Source: Candidatus Latescibacterota bacterium (GTDB taxonomy: Bacteria; Latescibacterota; UBA2968; UBA8231). From it: a stretch of DNA of 17,425 bases. The position numbers and the translations under genes are program-made. Each line of letters opens with the position of its first letter. Position 1 is the stretch's first letter. Below the pieces are notes generated by a model. The model searched no databases, had not been told where the DNA came from, and saw only the letters and a list, made by a program, of their open reading frames with translations. The stretch spans positions 1-17,425 of the forward strand of contig JAJDYK010000011.1 in assembly GCA_022825185.1 (NCBI GenBank), written 5' to 3'. Positions 6,259 to 16,910 of the stretch are shown here, piece after piece.

Positions 6259-9200
6259 ATGATAGATCGCATTATTCAGCTAGCGTTGAACAACCGGCTG
6301 CTCATGCTGGTTTTGGGAGCAGTGGTCGTGGTGAGCGGTTACTACAGCTATCGGCAGTTGCCTGTCGATGCCTTTCCCGATGTCTCGCCCAACCTAGTCC
6401 AGGTCTTCACCGTCACCGAAGGCCTAGCTCCCGAAGAAATTGAAACCTACGTCACCTATCCCATCGAGACGGTGATGAACGGCCTGCCGAGCATCGAGAA
6501 CATTCGCTCCGTGTCCAACTTCGGCCTCTCAGTCGTCAACATCTATTTTGCCGACGGAATAGATATCTACTTCGCCCGCCAGTTAGTCAACGAGCGACTC
6601 CAAGAGGCCCGAGAACAGATCCCCGAAGGCTTTGGCGAACCCGAACTGGGGCCGATTTCGACCGGCATGGGCTTGGTCCTGTTTTACTACCTTGAAGACG
6701 CGACCGGCGAGCACTCGCTCGAAGAGTTGCGCACGATCCAAGATTGGCTAGTCAAATTCCACCTGCAAACCGTGCCCGGCGTCACCGAGATTTTGGGCAT
6801 CGGCGGCTATGAGAAACAGTTTCACGTCGTAGTTGATCCCCACGCCTTACTGCGCTACGGAGTGACGGTACACAACGTCATCGAACAAATCGAAGCCAAC
6901 AATCTCAACGTCGGCGCGCAGTTCATTGAAAAGGATGCCGAGGAATACGTCGTGCGCTCGGTGGGTCTGGCCTCTACGGTCGAGGATATTGAAAACATCG
7001 TCATCAAAGCCGCCGATGGAACGCCCATCTTTCTCAACCAAGTAGCCGAGGTAGGCATTGGCGGGGCCATCCGGCGCGGTGTGCAGACGCGCAACGGCGT
7101 GGAAGAAGTAGTGGCCGGCATGGTGATAAAGCTCTTCGGCACCAATTCCTCGACCGTGATCGAGCAGGTCGAAGCCAAGATGGAAGAGATCAATCGCATT
7201 TTGCCCGCCGGGGTGCGCCTAGTGCCCTACTACGAGCAGAAGACCCTCGTGGCGGCCTGCGTGGCCACGGTCACCAATGCCTTGATTCAGGGTATCGTCC
7301 TCGTCACACTCGTGTTGGTCCTCTTCATGGGCAGTGTCCGGCCCAGCCTAGTGGTGGCCCTGTCCATTCCCTTTTCGGTGTTGTTCGCTACCCTCGGCAT
7401 GCACTACTTCGGCCTCTCGGCCAATCTCATGTCCCTCGGTGGCCTAGCCATTGCCATCGGCATGATGGTCGATGGCACCATTGTCGTGGTCGAAAACGTG
7501 GACCGCATCCTGCGGCAGGCCGAACCGGACGAGGGACGCATCCAAGTCGTAGCCCGCGCCTGCGTGGAAGTTGGCCGTCCCATTGTCTTCGCCATCATCA
7601 TCATCATTATCGTGTTCCTACCCTTGTTCACCCTGCAAGGGGTAGAGGGCAAAACGTTCCGCCCCCTCGCCTACACTGTGGCTATGGCCATGCTGGGGTC
7701 ATTGATTTTTGCCCTGTTCCTAGCCCCGGTGTTGTCAAACCTGTTGCTGCGGGCACCAAAATCCACGGACTCAGGCACCCAAGCCAGCGAAGGCTGGATG
7801 ATGCGCCGCTTGGTCGCCGCTTATCGCCCCATTGTCACGCGCTTCGTCGCCCACCGCTTCTGGGCGCTCGGCTCAGCGGGCAGCCTCCTACTCATCGGCC
7901 TGTTGATTTTTCCGCGCCTCGGGTCGGAGTTTACCCCGGCCCTGCAGGAAGGTACCATGGTCCTGCGGCTGACCATGGCTCCGTCCATCTCGCTCAAGGA
8001 AAGCACCCGCATCACCATGCTGGTCGAGCGCCGTCTGTTGCAGATCCCCGAAGTTACCGGCGCGGTTTCGCGCATTGGTCGCGGCGAAGTCGGCGCTCAT
8101 ACCGACCCCATCAACAGCGCCGAGATGTTTCTCCTGCTCAAACCCAGGGATCAGTGGCGCGAGGCCCGCGACCAAGAAGAGCTGCGCGAGATCATTCGCG
8201 CCGAGTTGGGAGAGGTTCCCGGTGTGCTGACCAACTTCACTCAGCCCATTGCCATGACCGTGGATGAACTGCTCGAAGGAGTGCGAGCTGAACTGGCGGT
8301 CAAGCTCTTTGGGGACGATCTAGACGTGTTAAAACAGAAAGCCGACGAGATCGCCCAAGTGGTCAACTCAGTTACTGGGGCCGCCGATGTCCAAGTGGAC
8401 CAAATCAGCGGCACGCCCCAGCTACTCATCCGGGTGGACCGACAGACCATTGCCCGCTACGGCGTCAATGTGGCCGATGTGCAAAAGGTGGTGCAGGCGG
8501 CTGTGGGCGGCGAGACCGTGGGACAAGTATTCGAAGGAACGCGCCGCTTCGACATTGTGGTGCGCTTTTCTCCGCAATTTCGCAGCAGCGCCGAGGACAT
8601 CGCTCAAATCCTGATCCAATCCCCCCAGGGCGTCCAACTCCCTCTCGTTCAGCTAGCCCAGATCGAAGAAGTGGTCGGGCCGCGCCAGATCACCCGCGAA
8701 AAGAGCCAGCGCTTCATCACGGTGCAGTGCAACGTCACCGATCGGGACATTGGCTCCTTTGTCGCAGACGCGCAAAAGGCTATCGCCGACCAAGTGGACC
8801 TGCCGCCGGGCTATCTGGTCACTTGGGGCGGCCAGTTCCGCCTACAGCAAGAAGCCAACAAGCGGCTGGCCATTGTCGTGCCCATCACTCTCTTCGTGCT
8901 CTTCTTGCTGCTGTTTTCCAGCTTCAATTCGCTCAAAAACGCGACCCTGATCTTGCTCAATATCCCGCTGGCGCTAGTGGGCGGAGTGGTGGCTTTGTGG
9001 CTGACCGGGCAAAACCTGTCCGTGCCGTCCTCGGTCGGCTTCATCGCCCTATTCGGCATTGCCTTGGAAAATAGCATGGTACTGGTGACGTACTTCAACC
9101 AGCTCGTCCGCGATGGCGTGGACTTGGATGAAGCGTCCATCCAAGGAGCCTGTCTGCGGGTGCGGCCGGTGCTGATGACTGCCCTGACGACGGCCCTTGG

Positions 9201-9378
9201 GCTGATTCCGCTGCTGTTTTCCAGCGGCACCGGCAGCGAAGTACAGCGACCACTGGCTACGGTAGTCGTCGGCGGTCTGGTCAGTTCCACCGTGTTGACC
9301 TTGCTGGTGCTGCCGGCGCTCTACAAGTGGTTTGCCGTGCAATCGAATCGCAGAGAAACAGAAGAACTAGTGGCATAG
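6259..9378 (+). CDS. czcA: CzcA-like heavy-metal efflux RND pump (HME family)
   Basis: This inner-membrane RND pump of 1039 residues uses the proton gradient to expel metal ions through CzcB and CzcC. GGAGAGGA lies nine bases before ATG 6259. The N-terminal signature PVDAFPDVSPNLVQV and EEIETYVTYPIE is that of heavy-metal RNDs. TM4 carries AIG-MMV-D405-G-TIVVV-E412-N, the proton-relay motif. This is AIG rather than the DFG of classical zinc/cobalt/cadmium HME1 pumps. The porter domain has VDE670LLEGVRAEL, where Cu/Ag pumps such as CusA have a transport methionine, and my by-eye alignment shows none of the three CusA methionines. A divalent ion (Zn, Cd, Co or Ni) is therefore favoured over Cu(I)/Ag(I). 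Two 12-TM halves with periplasmic loops of normal length are present. The gene ends 31 bases from the convergent CDF gene. Confidence 0.95.
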   Translation: MIDRIIQLALNNRLLMLVLGAVVVVSGYYSYRQLPVDAFPDVSPNLVQVFTVTEGLAPEEIETYVTYPIETVMNGLPSIENIRSVSNFGLSVVNIYFADGIDIYFARQLVNERLQEAREQIPEGFGEPELGPISTGMGLVLFYYLEDATGEHSLEELRTIQDWLVKFHLQTVPGVTEILGIGGYEKQFHVVVDPHALLRYGVTVHNVIEQIEANNLNVGAQFIEKDAEEYVVRSVGLASTVEDIENIVIKAADGTPIFLNQVAEVGIGGAIRRGVQTRNGVEEVVAGMVIKLFGTNSSTVIEQVEAKMEEINRILPAGVRLVPYYEQKTLVAACVATVTNALIQGIVLVTLVLVLFMGSVRPSLVVALSIPFSVLFATLGMHYFGLSANLMSLGGLAIAIGMMVDGTIVVVENVDRILRQAEPDEGRIQVVARACVEVGRPIVFAIIIIIIVFLPLFTLQGVEGKTFRPLAYTVAMAMLGSLIFALFLAPVLSNLLLRAPKSTDSGTQASEGWMMRRLVAAYRPIVTRFVAHRFWALGSAGSLLLIGLLIFPRLGSEFTPALQEGTMVLRLTMAPSISLKESTRITMLVERRLLQIPEVTGAVSRIGRGEVGAHTDPINSAEMFLLLKPRDQWREARDQEELREIIRAELGEVPGVLTNFTQPIAMTVDELLEGVRAELAVKLFGDDLDVLKQKADEIAQVVNSVTGAADVQVDQISGTPQLLIRVDRQTIARYGVNVADVQKVVQAAVGGETVGQVFEGTRRFDIVVRFSPQFRSSAEDIAQILIQSPQGVQLPLVQLAQIEEVVGPRQITREKSQRFITVQCNVTDRDIGSFVADAQKAIADQVDLPPGYLVTWGGQFRLQQEANKRLAIVVPITLFVLFLLLFSSFNSLKNATLILLNIPLALVGGVVALWLTGQNLSVPSSVGFIALFGIALENSMVLVTYFNQLVRDGVDLDEASIQGACLRVRPVLMTALTTALGLIPLLFSSGTGSEVQRPLATVVVGGLVSSTVLTLLVLPALYKWFAVQSNRRETEELVA

Positions 9379-9383
9379 CGAGA

Positions 9384-9397
9384 AGAAGTGACCTTCT
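9384..9397. terminator. Weak hairpin between convergent czcA and CDF genes
   Basis: AGAAG (9384-9388) and CTTCT (9393-9397) form a 5-bp stem with a TGAC loop in the 31-base gap between the two stops. It could work in both directions but lacks a T-run and is short. Confidence 0.25.
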
Positions 9398-9409
9398 AAC
9401 TCTTCCCGT

Positions 9410-10450
9410 TTATGTCTCCGACCCCAAAAACTGCCGCAGGTACTCGCCTTTCGGCGTCAGCAACGTCGTAACATCAATCACATTGGGCACTCGATCCATG
9501 ATCTGCTCGCGGATCTGTTTAATGACGGCATAGCCCTCTGTTACCGTCATATCCGGGTCGGTTTCCGCCGTTAATTCAACATATAGAGCACCTCCCATGG
9601 ACCGGATGCGAATATTGTGCGTAAACGTCACGCCTTGTACTCCGTCCGCCATCTCTTCGACCAAGGCTATCGTCTCCAAGGAAGGCGCGAAATCGATCAG
9701 CTCTTTGACCGCTTTGCTCCCAACCTCCCAAGCACTGTGCAGAATCAGGCTCGCAATCACGACCGTGGTGATCTGATCGACCAGCTCAAGGTGGGGGAAA
9801 AAGGATGAAATGCACAGACTCACGAGGACGGCCAAGGCACTGATGGCATCGGCCCGATGATGCCATGCTTTCGCAATCAGCATGGGGCTGTTCAGGCGTA
9901 TGCCCCTACGCCGCATTGCGTGGAAAAGTATTTCCTTGGCAATCACTGAAACGAGAATTGCCCCACTGATTAGAAAGAAAAAATGGTCTAAGCCCTCTTC
10001 ATCATCCTCGTGCTCCTGACTGTGATCATCGTCGTGGTCTTCTACACCATGCGTTTCCGCTTCTTCCACGCTAGTTGTGGACACTCCATGCCCGTGCTCG
10101 TGGTAGCCAAACGCATCCAAGATCAACTCCACGCTCACAAACGCGATAAGAAACGCTGCAAAAAGCGCCAAGAGTGTTTCGATGCGGCGGCGGCCGTAGT
10201 GGAACCTCGAGCTCTCTCCCTGTCTGGCCGACTCCGCTCCCATCAGCACGGCGACCCAAGCGATGAGATCGGATAAGATGTCCGACAGCGAGTGAACACC
10301 CGAAGCAGTCAATGGCAGGTACCCAGTAAAGCTGCCGAGGACGACCTTTGCGGTTCCCAGTATGCCGTTTGTGACGCCACCTACCGTAATAATGGCCGTA
10401 GCTTCCCGGAGCCTCTTTTTTTCTTTCTGCTCTTCTACGTGCACGTGCAT
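9410..10450 (-). CDS. Cation diffusion facilitator (CDF) zinc transporter with His/Asp-rich loop
   Basis: This is a CDF-family antiporter of 346 residues that would export Zn2+ (or Cd/Co) from cytoplasm to periplasm in exchange for protons. Six helices are seen: about 17-39, 48-70, 90-114, 157-179, 193-215 and 224-243. The metal site residues are H53-xxx-D57 in TM2 and H197-xxx-D201 in TM5; His in TM2 is usual for zinc-selective CDFs. The C-terminal cytoplasmic domain (about 250-335) has the normal alpha-beta layout (GVTFTHNIRIRSMGGALYVE). The odd part is a 40-residue loop at 117-156 with eight His and many Asp/Glu, lying between TM3 and TM4; in ZnTs the His-rich loop is usually between TM4 and TM5. 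The start ATG 10450 has GGGGAG ten bases upstream. It is divergent from the permease operon. Confidence 0.93.
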   Translation of the reverse strand: MHVHVEEQKEKKRLREATAIITVGGVTNGILGTAKVVLGSFTGYLPLTASGVHSLSDILSDLIAWVAVLMGAESARQGESSRFHYGRRRIETLLALFAAFLIAFVSVELILDAFGYHEHGHGVSTTSVEEAETHGVEDHDDDHSQEHEDDEEGLDHFFFLISGAILVSVIAKEILFHAMRRRGIRLNSPMLIAKAWHHRADAISALAVLVSLCISSFFPHLELVDQITTVVIASLILHSAWEVGSKAVKELIDFAPSLETIALVEEMADGVQGVTFTHNIRIRSMGGALYVELTAETDPDMTVTEGYAVIKQIREQIMDRVPNVIDVTTLLTPKGEYLRQFLGSET

Positions 10451-10489
10451 GCGCTTTTAACTCCCCTGTAAAATGCCGTAGGCGCTCTT

Positions 10490-10518
10490 ACGATATACAT
10501 ACGATTTCTATCCTGCAA
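10490..10518 (-). promoter_or_regulatory. Putative CDF promoter with overlapping direct repeat
   Basis: On the minus strand TTGCAG (10513-10518) and TATCGT (10490-10495) are 17 bases apart, a weak sigma70-type match 40 bases before the CDF start. On the plus strand TACGAT occurs at 10489-10494 and again at 10500-10505, an 11-base period (one helix turn) that overlaps the -10 box, and may be a regulator site. The rest of 10519-10624 holds no gene that I can support. Confidence 0.3.
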
Positions 10519-10624
10519 TGGGAGGTGCTTTTCTCCCTATCGCCCTTTTCACTTGGCGATTCCGGCCCTTTTCCAAGCACTGGCAATAGGCGTACTAGGC
10601 CTGATTGCAGTTTTGCGGCTCTTC

Positions 10625-10653
10625 TTGACCTGTCTGTAACCTTTCATTATGCT
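10625..10653 (+). promoter_or_regulatory. Sigma70-type promoter of the permease-SPFH operon
   Basis: TTGACC (10625-10630) and TATGCT (10648-10653) are separated by exactly 17 bases. Transcription would start near 10660, giving a leader of about 50 bases before the GTG start at 10709. This is the best promoter match in the window. Confidence 0.6.
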
Positions 10654-10695
10654 TACCGCCTTAAGCCCAGAATCCATTGCATCCACCCAATGCAC

Positions 10696-10701
10696 AGGAG
10701 G
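10696..10701 (+). promoter_or_regulatory. Ribosome binding site deciding the GTG start of the permease
   Basis: AGGAGG lies seven bases before GTG 10709-10711, an ideal distance, so the GTG is accepted as the start. Confidence 0.75.
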
Positions 10702-10708
10702 CTGTTGA

Positions 10709-13027
<2,319 letters not shown>

Positions 13028-13038
13028 GGGAAAAGGCA

Positions 13039-13929
13039 ATGAAGTTGAAGGGAAAAACGATCGGCGTAACCATCGCCGTGATCATCGGCGCGATCATCTA
13101 CGACAGCTTTTACATCATCAATGAAACCCAACAGGGTGTGCTGACCCACTTCGGCAAAATTTCGCCGCCCGTGCGGCAGCCCGGATTCCACGTGAAGTGG
13201 CCCCGCCCTATCTCAAAAATCTACAAAGTCGATCGCCGCCTTCACACGCTGAGCAACATCCCCCATGAGCTGATCACCGAAGATCAAAAGAGCATCCTCA
13301 TCGATGGGTACCTGCTCTGGCGCACCGTGGACCCGATTCTCTTCGTCGAGGCGATCCGCACCGGTCAGAACGCAGTCGAACGCTTGCAGGATCTCTACCT
13401 TTCGAGTAGCGGGATCATCATCAGCAACAAGTCCCTCGACGCCTTCATCGGTCTGGGTCTGGAACACGAAGACTTGAACGAGGCGTCCCAGGAGATTCTC
13501 GACAGAATCGCGCCGATTGCCAAGGAGAGCTACGGCATCGAGGTAGTCGAGGCCGGGATCGTCGAATACACCCTGCCAGTAGAAAACCGGCCCAGCGTCA
13601 TCCAGCGCATGATCGCCGAGCGAGCGCGCATCGCCGCCCGCTATCGCAGCGAGGGCGAGGAGCGGGCCTTGCGCATTGAGGCCCTAGCCATCAACGAACA
13701 CGAGAAGCTGATCGCCGACGCCCACGCCGAGGCGACGACCATTCTCGGCGAGGCCGAGGCCGAGGCCATGGCCATCCTCGGCCAAGCATATAAGAAGGAC
13801 CCGGAATTCTACAAGTTCATCCGCGCGCTCGACAGCTACGATCGGATCATCGACCAAAACACAACGCTGATGCTCCCGGCCGACAACGAGTTGTTCAAAT
13901 ACCTCGACAGCAAAGCAAGACCCAGATAA
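13039..13929 (+). CDS. HflC-like SPFH / prohibitin-family membrane protein
   Basis: This is a 296-residue protein of the HflC type. The start ATG 13039 was chosen because AGGGG/AAAAGG lies just upstream and a membrane helix follows at 8-25; the longer frame from 12982 would run into the preceding gene. The SPFH domain starts at YIINETQQGVLTHFGK, continues with PGFHVKWPRPI and ITEDQKSILIDGYLLWR, and is followed by the HflC hallmark RYRSEGEERALRI, an Ala/Glu-rich coiled region and KKDPEFYKFIRALDSYD near the end. HflC normally alternates with HflK in a 24-subunit periplasmic cage around FtsH. Here it follows an HflK domain fused to a permease and precedes a second HflK-like gene, so it probably co-assembles with them. 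The name hflC is not given because the role is likely different. Confidence 0.9.
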   Translation: MKLKGKTIGVTIAVIIGAIIYDSFYIINETQQGVLTHFGKISPPVRQPGFHVKWPRPISKIYKVDRRLHTLSNIPHELITEDQKSILIDGYLLWRTVDPILFVEAIRTGQNAVERLQDLYLSSSGIIISNKSLDAFIGLGLEHEDLNEASQEILDRIAPIAKESYGIEVVEAGIVEYTLPVENRPSVIQRMIAERARIAARYRSEGEERALRIEALAINEHEKLIADAHAEATTILGEAEAEAMAILGQAYKKDPEFYKFIRALDSYDRIIDQNTTLMLPADNELFKYLDSKARPR

Positions 13930-13945
13930 CTCAAGAGCTAAGCTA

Positions 13946-15256
13946 ATGAGTGAACAACAACCATTACCGCCGAGTACGCGCGTCATTTACGCCGTATTCG
14001 ACTTCCTGCAGGAGCACCACCGGCGAATCATCGCGGGGACCGTGGCCGCAGTCATCATCGGCTTCTTGGCCAGCGGGTTGTACATCGTCAAGAAAGAAGA
14101 GCAAGGCGTGCGCACCCGGTTCGGCAAGGTGGTGCATTCGAGCATCGGCCCCGGAGTACACTACTGCATCCCCATCATCGAAAAGACCTATGTCCACAAG
14201 GTAAAGCGGATTACCCGGCACCAAGTAGCCAGCAAGGAAGGCAATACGGTCAACTTCACCATCTTGTCGGGCGACGTAAACCTGCTCGAAGTGGATGTTG
14301 CCCTCCAATATAAGATCGACAACCTCAGGAATTACCTGTTCGTCACGTCCGACCCCCTCGCGATGCTGACCGCGTACACTAGAGAGGAACTGGTCAACAT
14401 CCTAGGACAGAATTTCATCGACCTGATCCTCACCTCAAACCGCAATATCATCCAAAGCAAACTGTTGGACCGGATCGCCGAGCGCCTAGAAGCCCGCGAC
14501 ATCGGCCTCGAACTAGTCTCGCTCGACATCGTCGATGTACGCCCGATCGAAGAAACAATCGCGGCGTTTCGCGACGTAAGCGATGCGTTCGCCGAGCGCG
14601 TGAAGGCCGTCAGCGACGCCAATCGCAAGCGGGAACAATTGATCGCGCACAGCCGCGGACAGGCCGAGGCCTTGGTGCTAAACGCGCAGGCCAAGGCCAG
14701 AGAGCGCATCGTGCAGGCGCAAAGCAGCGCTGGCGCGTTCTCGGCCCTGTTAGCCGAATACAAAAAACAGCCCGCGCACGTGGGCATCACGCGCTATTGG
14801 GACCGGATGCGCAAAATTTTCGCGGAGGCGAGCCTAGCGGCGGTCAATCCGAGCAGCGAGTCGGCCATTGATATCAACATGATCGACGGCGCCGCAGGGT
14901 TTACCCCAGCGGACATGGTGCTAGGAACACCGCCCTCCAGTGGCGAGGCCGTTGACGGAGTGCTGATGTCGTCAACGACCATGGAGAACGTACATACCAT
15001 CGAAACGGTCGATGCGGACAACCTCCTGCTGGACGGTCGATTTCACAGCACACGTGCCGAACGCAGTCACATGAGCATCGCCAACCCGCGGTCGCTCATA
15101 TTCGATACGCCGTCCATCTTCTCTCATCGCCACGTGCGCGATAAACCGGCCGGACTGCCGAAAGACGAGAAACCGATGGTCGAGAAGCTCGCCACCGAAG
15201 GCCAAGAAGACGGCGAGGCTAAGAAAAAGGAAGAGGATGGAGGCAAAGAGCATTAG
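13946..15256 (+). CDS. Second HflK-like SPFH protein with long polar C-terminal tail
   Basis: This 436-residue SPFH protein starts at ATG 13946, 16 bases after the HflC-like stop. A short cytoplasmic N-terminus of about 27 residues (HflK usually has a longer Gly-rich one) is followed by a helix at 28-47 and the SPFH domain: YIVKKEEQGVRTRFGK, GPGVHYCIPIIEK, GDVNLLEVDVALQYKID. The HflK marker AAFRDVSDAFAERVKAV and a coiled region rich in Ala, Gln and Arg come next. After about residue 315 there is a tail of some 120 residues with no recognised domain, polar and Ser/Thr-rich, ending in a charged stretch of Lys/Glu/Asp/Gly and His. The 3' end overlaps the next gene by 20 bases. It is a probable partner of the HflC-like protein and the fused SPFH domain. 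Confidence 0.88.
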   Translation: MSEQQPLPPSTRVIYAVFDFLQEHHRRIIAGTVAAVIIGFLASGLYIVKKEEQGVRTRFGKVVHSSIGPGVHYCIPIIEKTYVHKVKRITRHQVASKEGNTVNFTILSGDVNLLEVDVALQYKIDNLRNYLFVTSDPLAMLTAYTREELVNILGQNFIDLILTSNRNIIQSKLLDRIAERLEARDIGLELVSLDIVDVRPIEETIAAFRDVSDAFAERVKAVSDANRKREQLIAHSRGQAEALVLNAQAKARERIVQAQSSAGAFSALLAEYKKQPAHVGITRYWDRMRKIFAEASLAAVNPSSESAIDINMIDGAAGFTPADMVLGTPPSSGEAVDGVLMSSTTMENVHTIETVDADNLLLDGRFHSTRAERSHMSIANPRSLIFDTPSIFSHRHVRDKPAGLPKDEKPMVEKLATEGQEDGEAKKKEEDGGKEH

Positions 15257-16385
15257 TATGCTGTTGGCGGTCTGCCTCGTCCTGCTGTTGACCGCGATGC
15301 CTACGGCGGCCGCTCCAGGCGTTAGCGATAGTACGATCGTGTTTGGGCAGAGCGCTTGTTTCTCCGGTCCGAGCAAAATTTTGGGTTTTCGCTATCGGGC
15401 TGGCATTTTGTCTGCTTTCCAAGTACAGAACGATCGCGGCGGGGTCAACGGCAGGTTGCTGAAACTGGTTTCTTTCGATGACGCCTACGAGCCTGAACAG
15501 GCAGCCACAAACGCGGAACGATTCGTCGCCGATAACGAAGTACTGGCCGTGATCGGCGGCGTGGGAACGCCGACAGCCAAACGCATCGCACCGGTACTCA
15601 GGACGGCCAAGATCCCCTTTGTCGGCCCCTTTACTGGCGCTGCTTTTCTGCGCGATGCCAAGCGGTTTCCCAATGTCATCAACCTGAGGGCGGGCTATTT
15701 CGACGAAACTCAGACGCTGGTTGATCACATCCTCCGCGAGCGCGGCAAGACCCGGTTCGGCATCATCTATCAGGACGACGCCTTCGGACGTTCCGTCCTG
15801 AAAAACTACAAGACGGTGCTTGATGAGCACGGTATTCCCATCCTAGGGAAAACCGCCTTCTCGCGGAACACCCACGCCGTCCAAGCGACCCTCTTCGCCC
15901 TATCCAAGGCCGACCTAGACGCTATCTTGATCGTCGGCACCTATACCACCAACGCGGAAATCATCAATCTAGCGAATTCCCTAGGCCATGAATACATCAT
16001 GGGCAACTTGTCCTTTGTCTTGTCCCGCGAGCTTAGGGAGCGGCTCAGCGCGCCAAACGATAGAATCTTGGTGACCGAGGTGGTGCCTAACCCAGAAGAC
16101 CAGACCAGTAAAGTCGTGCAGCAATTCCAGCGAGCTACCCAATCGCCGAAATCGAAGGTAGATCACGAACATATAATCAATGAAGTATGTCTGGAAGGTT
16201 ACATATTGGGCCGCTTCGTCATCGCCGTGCTAGAACGCATGGGCGATGAGTTGACGCGGGAGAACTTCATGGAACAGGCCCTGTCGTCCGGGCCGATAGC
16301 AATTGACGATTGGACGCTTAAATTCGAGCCCGGTACCAATACGGGTTCGACCTACATCCGGTTGACCGATCTCGGAGGAGAGTAG
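15237..16385 (+). CDS. Orphan LivJ-type periplasmic substrate-binding protein (Peripla_BP_6)
   Basis: This is a type I periplasmic binding protein of 382 residues of the kind that serves branched-chain amino acid and amide ABC importers. It has a signal peptide with a probable cut after A26 (MPTAAA). The family marks are IVFGQSACFSGPSKILG, VNDRGGVNGR-like text (reads QNDRGGVNGRLLKLVSFDD), IGGVGTPTAKRIAPVL and the hinge-region FGIIYQDDAFGRSVLKNY. No ABC permease or ATPase is present in the window. ATG 15237 overlaps the SPFH gene by 20 bases and has an AGGAAGAGG-like site; ATG 15258 is a possible shorter start that loses the charged N-terminus. The ligand is unknown. Its operon position suggests that it acts with the SPFH-permease assembly, for example as a periplasmic ligand sensor, but that is inference. 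Confidence 0.9.
   Translation: MEAKSISMLLAVCLVLLLTAMPTAAAPGVSDSTIVFGQSACFSGPSKILGFRYRAGILSAFQVQNDRGGVNGRLLKLVSFDDAYEPEQAATNAERFVADNEVLAVIGGVGTPTAKRIAPVLRTAKIPFVGPFTGAAFLRDAKRFPNVINLRAGYFDETQTLVDHILRERGKTRFGIIYQDDAFGRSVLKNYKTVLDEHGIPILGKTAFSRNTHAVQATLFALSKADLDAILIVGTYTTNAEIINLANSLGHEYIMGNLSFVLSRELRERLSAPNDRILVTEVVPNPEDQTSKVVQQFQRATQSPKSKVDHEHIINEVCLEGYILGRFVIAVLERMGDELTRENFMEQALSSGPIAIDDWTLKFEPGTNTGSTYIRLTDLGGE
16374..16380 (+). promoter_or_regulatory. Ribosome binding site deciding a TTG start
   Basis: GGAGGAG at the end of the binding-protein gene lies eight bases before TTG 16389, supporting that rare start codon. Confidence 0.65.
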
Positions 16386-16388
16386 CCC

Positions 16389-16877
16389 TTGAAAAAGGTA
16401 GATGAATTTTCCGTCGAAGAAGTCGGCGAAGAGTGGCTACGCGAGCTCTACAAGGTTGTCGCTCTACGGCGTGGTACTATGTTCAGATTGATTACCGAAT
16501 CGGCCCGCCTATTGCTGCTCGGCAATGCAGGTGGAGCGGCGTTGATTATTGGATTCATGAGCACGTCTTCGGGCAACGAAGACGCGTCCTACCACTGGTT
16601 CGCCTTGGCGACGCTGCTCATATTCGCGGTCGGCACCCTTGCGTCAGCCCTAACGATGATTCTAGTAGCCCTAGTCGCGGTAAAAGAGGCCCACAGCGCC
16701 GAAGAGGCCTTAAAACAATTCGTCGATGGAGAGATCGACCGCAACCAAGTGATGTTCACGGTCGGCGATATGACTTTTCGCATTGCCGACTTTGCCATGG
16801 CGGCTGGCGTGGTCAGTACCTTGGGGTTCATGCTCGGCGGCCTGAGCAGCCTCATCCTGATAATGCTATTCTTTTGA
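16389..16877 (+). CDS. Membrane protein of unknown function, three or four helices
   Basis: This is a 162-residue protein of no family I recognise. A TTG start three bases after the preceding stop is supported by GGAGGAG; the nearby ATG at 16401 is out of frame. An acidic, amphipathic N-terminus (1-30, with EEVGEEWLRELYKVV) is followed by helices at about 40-58, 70-98 and 134-161. The 70-98 segment is long and could be tilted. A soluble loop at 99-133 reads AHSAEEALKQFVDGEIDRNQ. It ends the operon of the permease, three SPFH domains and the binding protein, so it is a candidate accessory subunit of that assembly. No metal-binding cluster is seen; the single His residues (H69, H102) are isolated. 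Confidence 0.75.
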   Translation: MKKVDEFSVEEVGEEWLRELYKVVALRRGTMFRLITESARLLLLGNAGGAALIIGFMSTSSGNEDASYHWFALATLLIFAVGTLASALTMILVALVAVKEAHSAEEALKQFVDGEIDRNQVMFTVGDMTFRIADFAMAAGVVSTLGFMLGGLSSLILIMLFF

Positions 16878-16878
16878 G

Positions 16879-16910
16879 CGAGAAGGCTCCTTTGTCGAGG
16901 ACACTTCTCG
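16879..16910 (+). terminator. Hairpin after the operon, possible terminator
   Basis: CGAGAAG (16879-16885) pairs with CTTCTCG (16904-16910). Inside, TCCT (16888-16891) pairs with AGGA (16898-16901) around a six-base loop, separated from the outer stem by a two-by-two internal loop. Only a weak T-rich stretch (GCTTTCT) follows. It starts two bases after the stop of the 162-residue gene and may end or attenuate the operon before the ZIP gene. Confidence 0.4.

Noticed and set aside
6259..9378. Assignment as a CusA-type copper/silver pump because TM4 carries AIG
   Set aside because: The porter position of the CusA methionine near residue 670 is Glu as in CzcA, and the other CusA methionines do not align by eye.
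13946..15256. Possibility that the HflC- and HflK-like genes are the ordinary hflKC locus
   Set aside because: There is no ftsH, hflX, hfq or miaA nearby, and the first SPFH domain is fused to a permease. A role in the metal operon fits better, although a canonical origin cannot be fully excluded.
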